This document shows, one piece after another, positions 1 through 11,700 of a DNA stretch of 64,000 nt. A program made the position numbers and the translations under genes. The DNA is from Campylorhamphus procurvoides (taxonomy: Eukaryota; Chordata; Aves; Passeriformes; Dendrocolaptidae): the NCBI GenBank assembly GCA_013396655.1, contig WBMV01007706.1, positions 1-64,000 on the forward strand, written 5' to 3'. Positions within the stretch are counted from its first letter, which is position 1. Each line of letters begins with the position of its first letter. The notes below the pieces were generated by a model that saw only the letters and a program-made list of their open reading frames with translations, searched no databases and was not told the origin of the DNA.

Positions 1-3000
1 TTCCTTTCTGCAACAGTTTCACACTTTCACTCTGCTTCTGGCACTATTTCTTTTAATCCCCACATTTTCTCCACAACAGCCCAAGGACAACCATTTGATC
101 ACTGTGCCTGCAACTGCCAGAAGAGCTCCACAAGTTTAGAGATTCAAGTGGGCAGAACCTCTCTTGGATATGCCTTTCTGTGCTTTGAACATCTGATTCC
201 ACGTGAGGAGCCAGATGCTGAGCACTCTTGAGAAACCTCTTGTTTTAGACAAAATCTCCAGCTCCTACAGCTCACAGCACAGACAGGCATTTTTATGATT
301 TTCCTCAGATGGGAAATATCTTTTAAGTCATTAAAAACCAGTACATATGAGTGAGATAGTAAAGATGCCTTGGGATGAAATTGCAGCCATGGCTCAGAAT
401 CTTCTACTGACTAGCTGGTTCAGGATTTCACCACAGACCACAGACACAAAGCCTTGATGCAATAAACAATTCTGAGTTCAGCAGATATGGATGAGTTTAG
501 GATATGTTTAGACAAAATAATGAGGTGACCTGCCAAAGCTCATAAAGAAAGCTTGTGGCACAACCAGTAATGCATTTCTGACATTTGTGTTTTGTTATTC
601 TTGACCCAAACCACCTTTCCTATTGCTTCTAGATAGCTCGTTTCATCCCAATGGCAAAGAATAGATGAGTTAAGGTTTATTCTGCTTGTAAACCAGTTCT
701 GTCATCTGTGGTATTGCTGACATTGGTGAAGAAAAGTTGCCTTTGAACACTAAGGCAGCTTTTTGCATGCAAATAGTCTTGATTATGAGCATCACTTGAA
801 AAAGAAAAGAGTAAGAACTTACTAGATCATTCCTGCTTAAACAAGTTATCTTTCCACCCTACAACATAAATCAACATTCAGGAAAACACAGAACATTTAC
901 TAAGCTTTACATTCAGCCAACCTTTATGCAATGGGTAGCTCCAGCCTATTAGACCTTACACAGCTTTCTTGAATATTGTTGGGCAGGAGGGGTCAGCACA
1001 ACAATCCAGCAATGGTGCAGCTTAACAAGAACCTTTTATTTCTTCACCTCCATAAGCAAGTGTTGCTTGGAGATGTAGACAAGTTTTTTGTCTTTCACAT
1101 TTGATTGCATTTGAAATCCTTTCAAAAAGACATTGGCATCTAAGACTGGAGTCAGTCTGGAGAAGGCTTTCTGGTCACAAATGCAAAGAGCACAGATATA
1201 TTTTTATTTCTCTTTTAAATGCTGATTACCAGAAAGAGGAAGAGTTTTTCACTTTCAGTTCCAGTGTCCTGAGGTTTATAATGGAAAGGGAAAATTATGA
1301 AGGTCATGTATTAATATTTCATTGAACACCAGTCAAAACTGGTTAGCTGGCTAATGTTTTATGCCTTCCCACCCGCACAGAATTGCCATTGCCCTCCATT
1401 AAGGAACTGACTCCCATTAGCTTCCTCCAATGGATGGGGGAAGGGAAACATGTTGTGTGTGCAGTGCTGGAATAGGGAATGAGATTTTTGCAACCTTTCA
1501 TTTAAAAAAAGAAAGCCTCTGGGGTCTGTGAGTGGCAGGTTCTACTAGTGATCTCTCAGGGGCGCTCAGACCTAATGGCACAATGACACCACAGCTAACC
1601 TTTCTTCACCAACCTCCTTTGTATCAATGATTGACATGCTGATTTCAGCAAGCAATGATTGCTTCTCCCCTTGCTTTACCCTGTTGAGGAAAAGGCTGGT
1701 TGGAAATCACTGTTTGCTGTTTTGATTGAATGCATCAGAACTATGGATATTTCTTCTTTCTTTAAAGGCATGCTTTAGAATGCTAGCTATCTGAAGCTCA
1801 CTATGGAAAATATTCTAGTTGGGGGGAACTGCCTGCCAGGAAAGACTGATGGTTTGCTTCAGTAAAGAAAATTAAACTAAAATAAGATCTGAATCTGAAG
1901 CTGTGGCCACAGCCTGAGTTGAGAAATATTTGTGTTTCTAAAGGATTCCTAAAGAAACTTAATTTACTCCTAAAACCAAAAGAAAACATTTTGTATTTCA
2001 GCTTATTTTTTTCCAATGCTGGCTGAGGTGAGAACAAATAATATCTACAAAATGACAGTCTAAGATTTTGTCTTAAAGGAAAGTCGGGAAAAAAAAAACT
2101 AGCTCTCTCCAAAACAATTGTTTTTATGAGGCTGTTGGGCTAATGTTGCAGATATGAGAGCTGCAACTAATCATACTAAAATCAGACAGCTTGATGCTAC
2201 CTCAGACACATGGTGAGTCCTTGAAACAATAAGGGTAGGCTCTTTTCCAGCTAGCAGCATTCCCAAGAGGAGTCAAGCACCTGTGTGAAAATCACACATT
2301 TTTCTGGGTCTGAGTTCAGGAGTTTAACCAAGGTTTGCTCCACTCAGGCCTTTTGCAGCACTCCCTGGGTACCTTTCCCCTGTCCTTGCAACCTTTCAGT
2401 GCTTTCCAGGAGTTCATCAGTTTGCTGTGACTCCATTCTCTCTGTCCATCCTGTCCATATGCACTACCAAACAGCTTTTCCTCCTGTGAACATCCCTGGG
2501 CAGAGATCAACGTGGAAAAAATACTTCTTTCTGCAACAATAATTTCTAGGGTTCCTCCACACCATAAAGGGATGGATGATGGTAAATGGCAGATAAGGAG
2601 CTACCTTTACACTGCTCCCGAGACTGGGACCCAGAGAAAACATGTGCTACAAAGAGACACATTTTCATAAAGATGTCCCCAAAATTACCACATACTGAGT
2701 TATGAATCTTCACAACTGGGTAGTCCCTACCATCTCCAAATTTTAAACAAGCAGTACTTGAGCTGAGGAGTGCAGGCAGAGGATATTTTGCCTTAACGTT
2801 GTCCCATGGGTTTTCTACAAAATATGCATGAGCAATAACACTTGTGTAACAGGGCACAGGAGTATTAGCACAAGGGGTTTGACAAGAAATGAAAAACATC
2901 TCTCACTGGAAACTCAAAAACATACATGGATCAAAAAAGTAAGTCAGAAAAGTATGTGTATTTGTCCCAGAAAGCATTAACAGCAGAACTGATTGTATTA

Positions 3001-3139
3001 TTATTTAAACAAATAGATTAATAATTGGGTAGAAGAGAGAAAAAAGGAAAAGCTTCTCAAATATCTTTAACACTGGAAAATGAGGGAGGTAGCAAGGGAT
3101 ACATCCATCTAACTGCAACAAAAACAGTTTTATGATTAA
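1..3139. other. Intergenic, nothing recognised
   Basis: No repeat family, exon with splice sites, or RNA gene recognised. Open frames are 117 codons or shorter and have no protein-like features. The base composition is ordinary for AT-leaning avian intergenic DNA. Confidence 0.6.
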
Positions 3140-3660
3140 AAAATGATTAAAAAAATCTATAAAAGCTTCCTTTTTATTGTTTTTCTAACCTCATTTTCAA
3201 TAGTCTTCCCATTATCTACTCTACCCAGAGATTCATTCTGCTTTTCTTTAAGATGTTTTTCCCCATGTTAGTTTGCATCATATATTTTTATTAAACCAAT
3301 TACCAAGTAATTTACATCACATTGCTTAATTAAAGGGAAATTGTTTTGTCGAGGAGTCTGTTAGAGGATGAATGAAATCAATCAACTCCAATATAAGACT
3401 AGCCTCTTCATAAAGCCATTCATTTCCAAGTTTAGTCCTTGGGAAATAATAAACAGAATGCTATTATACTACCCAGAAAATATGACACTATGATACATTT
3501 TAAATGTTTATGACAAGTCCACTGCACTATGTTGGAATAATCTCTTTTTATAACTCAATTAAAAAAAAATGAAATAAAAAAGCCTATTTTAACAAGAGCT
3601 GGAATGCTAATAGGTGGCCATTAATTGTCCACAGGTGATTAAGGGAAAAATGAGGCAGAA
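3140..3660. promoter_or_regulatory. Candidate conserved non-coding element
   Basis: A markedly AT-rich stretch free of recognisable repeats and of long open frames. It is dense in TAAT/ATTA homeodomain-type cores, for example CTTAATTAAAGG near 3326 and CCATTAATTGTCC near 3617. This texture resembles developmental enhancers conserved among vertebrates, but conservation cannot be judged from one sequence. Confidence 0.25.
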
Positions 3661-6344
3661 GAAAAATTTTCCAGGCCATCACTTCCGCTGGGAACATCAG
3701 GATTTCAAACACTAGTAGGAGTTAGGAGAGTGTATTAGTGAAATAAAAAGGTCTTTTACCTATTTTCCTTCACTAACACGTCAGCTCTGCCACACTTGTT
3801 GCAGTACAGCAGTCATGCTGAAAACCTGATAATTACACTTCTAGCAGTTCTCAGGACTTTACTAGGAAAAGGTATAATCCAGGATCACCCTCCACACCAC
3901 AGTCTTCACTCAGTGGTTTCATTTTCCCTGTAAAACCTTTATTCTTTTTTTTCTTTCTTCTTTTTCACCTTCAAGCCATTTATTTGCTGGGGTAGTTAGT
4001 GAGAACATTTGTTTAGTGCCATAGAAAACACAAATTTTTTTTTGCCTAATGACAAACAGCAATTGGTCTTCATCGTGTAGGCAATACAAAGAAAGAAAGG
4101 AAAAATGAGTGAGTAGCTGCTAATACCTCATAACCACTTTTTTTTTTTTACTGTGATAAATTAGCTTCAACAGCACTTGACAAAGACAGCCTGCAATTGG
4201 ATATTGTAATTTTGGCCTGGTATTTTGAGTAAGCACTGACAGCAGAGCAAAATAGAGGAAAAACTGAAATCAGACACTCCTCAATTAATCTCAGCTGTGT
4301 ATTGACAGAAAGAGTGACGTGGAGTTTGGTTTTAATTCCAATTTGCTGGATGATATAAGCTGCTTGGGGCTTTATTTCTGAAAAGGAGACATTCCTGATT
4401 TTCTCTCATTTCTATTTCAGTACACTCCTTTTTGGATTTTGCCAAGACAAAATGGGAGTACTCAGGATTTTTTCTTGCCTTAACTAAACATCTTGATTTC
4501 AGTATCTTGATCGGTTCTGGACATATTTTTTAATGTTTACTACTCATAAAGGAGAGGTTACATTTATCACAGTCCCTATAGGCAGTATATAAAATCCATA
4601 CTAATCATGTTTGCCTTCATTCCTTGATCAAGAAAAGACAAGAGTAAATTAACTTCCCAGAGTATCTATTTGGAACTCCACTCATTGGCATGGGATGGAT
4701 GAAGAGAAACTCCAGGACAGCCTGTATTGTCAGCCTGTGTACTATTTTTTTGTTTTCAAAGTCTGTGAATACTGCCACACATGCTTTGTGCTCTTGCAGG
4801 GAAGAGAATAACAATTATAGTTTTGCCACCAACCTAGCAAAGGGTTTCCTTTAAAAATCCTGAAGTTTCCCACCCAGCTAGCTAAGAGATGTTGGAGATA
4901 ACAAAAAAATTGAAATTTCTAGGTCATGACCCAAAATAGTAGAAATGCTGTTTCTCACCACCAGAGAATTTGGGCACAACCAATGAAAAGACCAGATTGT
5001 GAGTTTTAGAAAACAAAGAGAAGAAAACAACTTTTCTCATGGGATAAGATTCACCCATGGATTTCATTGCCATTAGTGCCAGCAGGGTGAGCATGCTGAG
5101 ACAGGGATTAAAACTCACATGGAAATGGATCTGTGAGTGGCTCCAGGCACAAGGAGCAGGGAACAGGACTATCATCTGCTTGTCCACCCCTGGATGAGAC
5201 ATTGTGTATGCAGTGTTTCATGATGGCAATTGCTCACCACTCTGTTGTGAGGGAGACATACACAGAATACAGAAAGCCAGGTAGAGGCTGTGAATGTTAT
5301 GTTAGCTCTGAGTTTCTGGGTTTCTCAGCTTGGAAGAATTGGTTGGAGCTGATCTGTGCCTGTACATGACACTCTTCAAGTCAATGCTTCAGCTGGGAAG
5401 GGTAGTCATTTCCCCAGCTGACCTGCCAGGTGTTGTCTGACAAGATATATAGGGTGGTGAAATGTTCTCTCTTAAACCCTCATAATGATCCTGCAGCGAT
5501 GCCAGATTCCACATTTTTGATGAGTGTGCTCTTCTTGGTGATGGATGAATTCAGAGGGAAAGCAAAGGCTTTCCCCTCTGGGGAAATATCTGTCTGAGCT
5601 CTTGAAACACACCATGAGACACTGAACCCAGAGCTCCTCCCTGCTCCCACAGAAAGGATACCTATTTTTAATACCTCCTGTTCTTTCAGGTGTTTAGGCA
5701 GGAAAGAGGAGGAGAAAGGAGGAAAAACCCCAAATGCTGAGGGACGCTGGCATTACTTGTGTGAAAGGGCAAAAATGTCAGCATGGATGTCAGGTCACTT
5801 GCAGGTGACAAAACAGCAAAGGGAAGCATTTATCCAATGCTTCCAGTCAAAACAGGCAATGCTGAGGTGATTTTAATTTGCTTAGGGGTGAGAGAGGAGG
5901 AGATGAAGACAGGAAGGACTCTTGCATCACTCAGGGAAAGGGGCAGCAGAAACTGTGTTATCTGGGACTTTCCCAACTTTCACCTCCAAGCACGGAAATT
6001 CCTTCCCCCAAAGTTTTTCTAAAGGGTTTAAGTTCCCTAATTCCTTTAAACTGCACAGGATAGGCGAGGCATAAATTCAGACACCTTTCCTGAGACTGAA
6101 AAGCTGTGTGAAGAAAATTTTGAAGAGTCTGATTTTGGGGCAGCTACAATAATTTCCTCCCATCAGTAAGTGCTGGGAAGCTGTGTTAGTGAGCCACCAG
6201 TTGTTTAGATATTGGTCCTGTGAAACTGTGGCACAAAACAGAGCACACTTTGCAAAGGCTAAATCTGCTGCTAAAGACTTAACACCTTCTCCTTATCTAG
6301 GTAATCTGATTAGTCTCAGAATTTACAAAGGTTGAGGTATGCAG
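3661..6344. other. Intergenic, nothing recognised
   Basis: Contains short T-rich and A-rich runs (near 3950 and 4139-4150) but no repeat family, exon or RNA gene that I recognise. Confidence 0.6.
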
Positions 6345-6745
6345 TAGAAGAATCATACAGTACCTCAGGTAGAAAGGGATCGCTCGTTGTCCTCTGATCC
6401 AACCCCCCTGCTCACAGCTCAGCCAGCCTTAAATTTAGGTCAGCCTACTCAGAGCTTCAGCAAGCTGAGTTTTTAACATCTCTGAGGATGGCCATCCTGC
6501 AGTGTCTCTGGGCACCCATTCCAGTGTTTGACCAACCTTGTTGTGAAGTTTTTTCCTTTGAGATCTATCTGGAACTTTCCCGGTCTCATCTTGTGTCTTG
6601 AGTCCTCTTGTCCTGTCGTTGTGTGCCTATGGAAAGATCTGGCTCCATCTTCCCCACACCCTCTCATCAGGTAGCTGAAAACAGCAATGAAGTTCCCCTT
6701 CTGCCCTTTCCTCATTAGGCTGAATAAATCCCACCCCTCAGAGCT
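6345..6745 (-). mobile_element. CR1 LINE 3'-end fragment, 5'-truncated
   Basis: The reverse strand shows the familiar CR1 3' region. Read on the plus strand: a degenerate tail near 6345, 'GATCCAACCCCCCTGCTCA', 'CCATTCCAGTGTTTGACCA', 'CTTGTCCTGTCGTTG', 'TCTGGCTCCATCTTCC' and 'AGGCTGAATAAA'. It is 5'-truncated at about 6745, the usual state of avian CR1. Boundaries are approximate and were judged by eye against remembered consensus. Confidence 0.85.
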
Positions 6746-6785
6746 ACAGCTGGAACAGGCCTAAAGGCAGGAGCTTCAATTAACA

Positions 6786-7325
6786 GTAGCCTGGGCTGCA
6801 TTAGGAGGAGAGTTTCCATCTGATCAAGGGGGATGACCTCTCTCTGCTCAGCACTGATGAGGCCACACCTGGAGTGCTGTGCCCAGTCCTGGGCTCCCCA
6901 GCAACTAGCACGAGTTCACTAAAGGGCCACAAAGAAGACTAAGAGCACCTCCTATGTAAGGAGAGCTGAGACTGTTCAGCCTGGAAGGGGGAAGGCTCAG
7001 GGGAATTCCATCAGTGTGTATAAACACTGAAGGAAGGGCACAAAGACCAGGGAGCCAGGCCCTTTCCAGTGATGCCCAATGACACACACTGAAACACAGG
7101 AGGTTCCCTCTGAACATCAGGAAACACTTTATTGCTGTGAAGGTGACTGAGCACTGGCACAGGTTGTCCAGAGAGGCTGTGGTGACTCCAGCTCTGGAGA
7201 TAATCAAAAGCCATCTGGACATGGCCCTTGGACAACCAGCTCCAGGTGTCCCTGCTTGAGCAGGGAAGTTGGACCAGATGGCTTGCAGACATCCCTTCCC
7301 ACCTCAGCCATTGTGGTTTTATGAA
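6786..7325 (+). mobile_element. CR1 LINE fragment: end of ORF2 and 3' UTR
   Basis: It begins near GGCTGCATTAGGAGG, passes through the ORF2 end (GAGGCCACACCTGGAGTGCT, CCAGTCCTGGGCTCCCCAG) and the typical 3' UTR (CAGGTTGTCCAGAGAGGCTG, CCATCTGGACATGG, GACCAGATGGC), and stops at a degenerate short-repeat tail near 7325. It lies head-to-head with the minus-strand CR1 at 6345-6745. Decayed by indels, with no intact frame. Confidence 0.88.
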
Positions 7326-8649
7326 CTGTCCTTGGAGAAAACTGAGGCTCTGGGTAGAGAAGAAGTGTCCAGAAGCAGCAAAAGCAGGGCTGCTTCTTTA
7401 TGGGACAGAAGTGAAAGCTCAAAGCTATGGTTTTGTATATGGGGGCTGGGAGGAGGGAACTAAAAGAGAACGGAAGCTGGAAAAAGCACCCTCTGCTGGG
7501 AAATGCTTAGTCTGTGGGAGGGCTGGGATGTCATTTTCAGAGCTTAAACTAGGGTGAGGGCCAATGTAAAGGAAAAGCAGTAGCCTCCAACCCCACTGGA
7601 CATGTGTCAGTGGGGCTGAAAGAAGCTGAAAGCTAAAAGCAGAAACCATCTCTGAGGAATACTGAGTATCTGGACAGTGGGGACCTTTCCTTAGGGATAA
7701 GTCAGTGGCTAGGACTGAGAAATCAATGGTTAGGGTTGAGGCAGAGAAGAAAAAAGCTCAGAGCTACCTTTGGTGTGGTGCCAGACAGGGACTGCCACAG
7801 CAACCTGAGGGTGGCGAAAATAGACATCCACATGGAGCTGTTCACTGTTTAGACGTTAAGGTGCCTACTTGGAGGCCCAGAATAGGGTCAGCATAATTGC
7901 TGGTGGGTTGAGACAAGGGAAAAATTTACTCTGAGTAGGGCTGGGAAATCATGCCCTGAGTAAAACATGAGGCTGATGCTAGATGCCTGATGTTTTTGCT
8001 GTATGCATGAGGCCCTAGTCAGTGTAATCTTGCTTGAGATTTCTTACTGAAAATATAGAATGCTCCTGCTTCCGCCTTCCAGGCAAAACTCACCTTCTCA
8101 GGCACCTGCTGGTGCAGGGAGGGTTGTGTCGTGGTGACACTGGGACCATTCAATCTTCCCAGTGTCTGCATTAGGTTCTCAGCCGCTCAGTTTGATATAT
8201 AGAATAAAAAGAAAACAACATAAAGGAATCAAAACACTTTAAAATACCCCCTTAGGGCAGTGGTAGAGCATTTATGCAATAATGTCTTAAGTCAGAACAA
8301 AACATTGAAATATATATTAGAGGTGGGAACTGGAGGCTCAAACCATCTTTTTCTCCTATCACGTACAGTGGCTGCTGCTGTCACCAGCTGCATGCCTGGG
8401 GGAACACAGGTCCCTGCCATGCCTAAACAGGCAGGCCTCAGCATCAAGGGACTGAAGCATCAGTGCCCTGCAGGTGAAAGATAATTTTGAAGACATTTCA
8501 TACTCACAGGCCAAAGTTTTACAGCGCAGATCCTTCGTTTAAGCACATGAATTTAAATTGGGTGCATGGTGCAAATGCATGCACAAAAAGAGTAGCTTTG
8601 GGCTCAGAAAACTCAGCAGGAATGTGCTGGAGGGTCTGGAACCAGATGA
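7326..8649. other. Intergenic, nothing firm
   Basis: The only item noted is a CTCF-like word at 7488-7499. Two overlapping plus frames near 7228-7557 begin inside the CR1 tail and are not protein-like. Confidence 0.55.
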
Positions 8650-8788
8650 CTCACAGAAAACTCTGAGCTGGAAGGGACCCACACAGATCATCAAATCCAA
8701 CACTTAAGTGAACAGCCCATAGAGGGATCAAACCCCCAACCTTGGAGTTATTAGCACCATGCTCTAACCAGCTGAGCTAATCTCAGGC
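8650..8788 (-). mobile_element. tRNA-Ile-derived SINE with CR1 3' tail (TguSINE1-like)
   Basis: Read on the minus strand, the 5' part is a tRNA relic. The A box TAGCTCAGCTGG (8768-8779) matches the consensus. The anticodon loop CTAATAA (8748-8754) carries AAT, isoleucine. The B box GGTTTGATCCC (8724-8734) has one change from the consensus, a CpG-decay-type C to T. The part from about 8714 down to 8650 is a CR1 3' end (TTGGATTTGATGATCTGTG, GGTCCCTTCCAGCTC, TTTTCTGTGA), which would let the CR1 reverse transcriptase copy it. The acceptor stem is poorly preserved, so it is not a working tRNA gene. The family name is from memory of zebra finch repeats. Confidence 0.85.
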
Positions 8789-11700
8789 TGTTGCAGCTGG
8801 GACACGGTGGCATCAGATACTCCTGGCCTTCAGATGTTTGTTAGCACTCCAAGGACTCTCTGATGCTGTGCAACAGTGGCTGTGGCATGGGAGGTTCTAG
8901 GTCTGAGTGTTTTCTTGTAATGCAGATCGTTTCAGTGACTGGGTTTCCAGCCTGGCTGGTGAGAAGTGCTGGGTCACTGGGAAGTGCAGGACAGGAATAC
9001 CCTGAACTGCTTTTCCTGCCAGGAAAATCTGTCAGGTCACTACCACCTCAGCCCTCACCTCTTCCATTGGAGGCTTTTTTGCTTTACCTTATCTCCTTCT
9101 GCCTCTTATTCAATCTCTTTAGATGCCATCCAGCAACAAGGGACATTGCAGCAAATTATTCTGGAATTTAAACCTAATGACTCCTAAACCACCCAGATGG
9201 GTCAAATCCACATGTAGTATTAATATTTAGCACAGATTAGCTCGATACTTGTCACACTGACTGAGCTATAACATACTGTCAGGTAGATGCACCTCATTAA
9301 TCAGCCTGTGGCCCTTGGGATGGAGACAAGAGGGATGTCTAGGCAGAGAACTGCATTTCTCTGGGAGACCCAATAGCTCCCCACTGTACTGCAGAGGGAC
9401 TGCATTTGCCTGTCCCTGCTCCCAGCCACAACAGTGATGTACAGCTCCCAGCTCAGCTAGTAAAACCCTGCTAGGAAACTCCTTCCTCTCTGGGATGACC
9501 TTTGTGAAAGTTGGCTCCAGATCAGGATTTTCCTAAGTGTGTAAATCACAGGAGAGCAAATGTCTGACTAGTGTTCAATAGGACCAGCAGCCTTTCGTGT
9601 GCTGTTTCAGAGTCTCACTCTTTCCCTCGTGTTTCTGCTATCTCTCTTGCATCGGATCCAGAGATTCTGCAATTGCAAAGGAGATAACACCACTGGAAAA
9701 TTAATCTTGTCAGGGGCATGGGAGTGTGTTTGCAATCACTCTGTCTCAGTAGTGGTTGCATCATGGTTCAACCTATGCAAGGGAGCTGGCAGAAAAGCAG
9801 CAGTGGGTAAAGGGGGAAGGAGAAGGACACAACTATCCTTTTCACAAGCAACTTGGTCAGATTATATATGCCAGGAGACTCTAATTAATCTAAAAGTTTC
9901 TGCTATTCCTCCACAGTCACTGAAGTTCCATGCACCTGGTCTTCAAAGGAGACAGCTGTTCTGTGGGAGCAAGATAGCCAGGGCTGGGGAGACTTCTTGG
10001 CCTCCCAGACGTGAAGAAAATATGTGGCTGAGATTCCCTCTGAGAGGCTGGGGGTGGAATGCACTGGGCTGGGACCAGAGGCTCCAGCAGGGCTAACCCT
10101 GGAGCTGCTGGTTAAGTTGCACCAGTGAGGGTGGATAGGGAACACAGGGACCAAGGGGGCTTCCCCAGAATTGTTCCAGGGATACAGCATAGCCCTGGGC
10201 CACTCACCTTCTCAAGGATGTCTAGTACAATTTAGCTGGGGCCAAGTACCAGGAGAGGAATACAGGTAAAGTGGATTATCTGAAATGGTAAAATTGTGCC
10301 ATGAAGAATATCCCATCAAAAGTGGCCTCGGGAGAATATAAGGCAATTTCATTTTCCATTGCATTACTAGAGAGCATTAACGTCTAAGTTTGTCAAGTAC
10401 ATCTGAGGTGACAAAATAGGAAGTTTCTTGAGAGACAGAACTTCCTCAGGCCCCCAAAGACAGAACCAAAATGACTGACATTTTCTCATACTCTCTGTCA
10501 TGCATTTGACAAAAGCAGCATAATGCAATCCCCTTTACCTGGTACCAGGAGAGAAGGAATAGCCTGTATAATAAGAAGATAAAGGAAAATTGAAGGGTTT
10601 TTAAAGGACATTGGTGAATCCTGAAAACCAGAAGGTGTTCATTATCAGTGCATCAAAGTGCTCTTGAGACATGTGCCTTCGAAGGGGGCCCATTATGAAA
10701 GCTGTTGAGAACAATCAAATTCATAGCCCAGATTTAAAAATACCTTGCAAGGGTTTGGGGAGGCCCTGTCTTTTATTTCATTTTGAGTTGCAGGAAAAGA
10801 CTGATGAAGTTACAAATCAAAACTTCCAAGACTTACCTCAATTAAGTAATATTGAGTAGTTGTGTGTCCTGATATGCTTAGCTGATGTTGTCAACTCTCA
10901 GTCATGACAGCTCCAAAATCACAGAAATATCACATCTCCTCTACTTGCCTGTGTGAATTCACCTGAAGGAACATGGCAAGGGCTGCAAAAGTCTCTTTCA
11001 GGCATGAATAGAAAAAGATGCTACACTCTCTCTCTGCCTTTTTTGATGGATCATGTTATCTAAAGATACTTCTTGCAAACTGATTTTTTTCCATTGTATG
11101 ATACTGCCTGAATGAAACTGTGAGAACCCCTATTCCAACATGAATTAGCCACCTGCCTGCTTGCCAAGGAAAATTCCAGCATACCTTATCACTAATCAAT
11201 TCATGCTATTTCAAATTAAATGAAATTTAAAAGAAAAAAGTTATTCATTCAGGCTGCACACTTGTACCAATGAACCAAAAGTATCAGATTAGGAAATTTT
11301 ACCTACAGGAACAAAATTATTTTCATTTGATGTCTAAGGAAATCCTACTGGTCTCAATTCCTAAACCTGTCCTGACTGAGGTCAGTGGGGATATTTCTGT
11401 GTCATTTAAAGAGCCTTTAATTACTCCTCCATTCCATGGGACTTCCCTGTAAGCATAAGGAGGTTAATTACTTCCTGAGTAGTATCTGCTTCTTCTTGTT
11501 ATTAATTATTTAGCGATTAATTATAAGGCACTGCCTCTCAGGGATATGTATGAGCTATAATAGGCACCAATGCAGACACACTGCCCTGAGGAGTTTCCAA
11601 TCTCCTTTTTTTTTTTCATTTGTATGACCAAAAAGCTTCATTTACACAATAACTTGACCAAAACCAATGGAAAAGATAGATATCTGTCTAAGGCTGAGGG

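Noticed and set aside
8714..8788. A functional tRNA-Ile(AAT) gene
   Set aside because: The acceptor stem is degraded and the relic runs directly into a CR1 tail, so it is a SINE head rather than a tRNA gene.
9599..10096. 165-codon open frame (plus)
   Set aside because: Not protein-like and unrecognised; no exon signals or conserved motifs seen.
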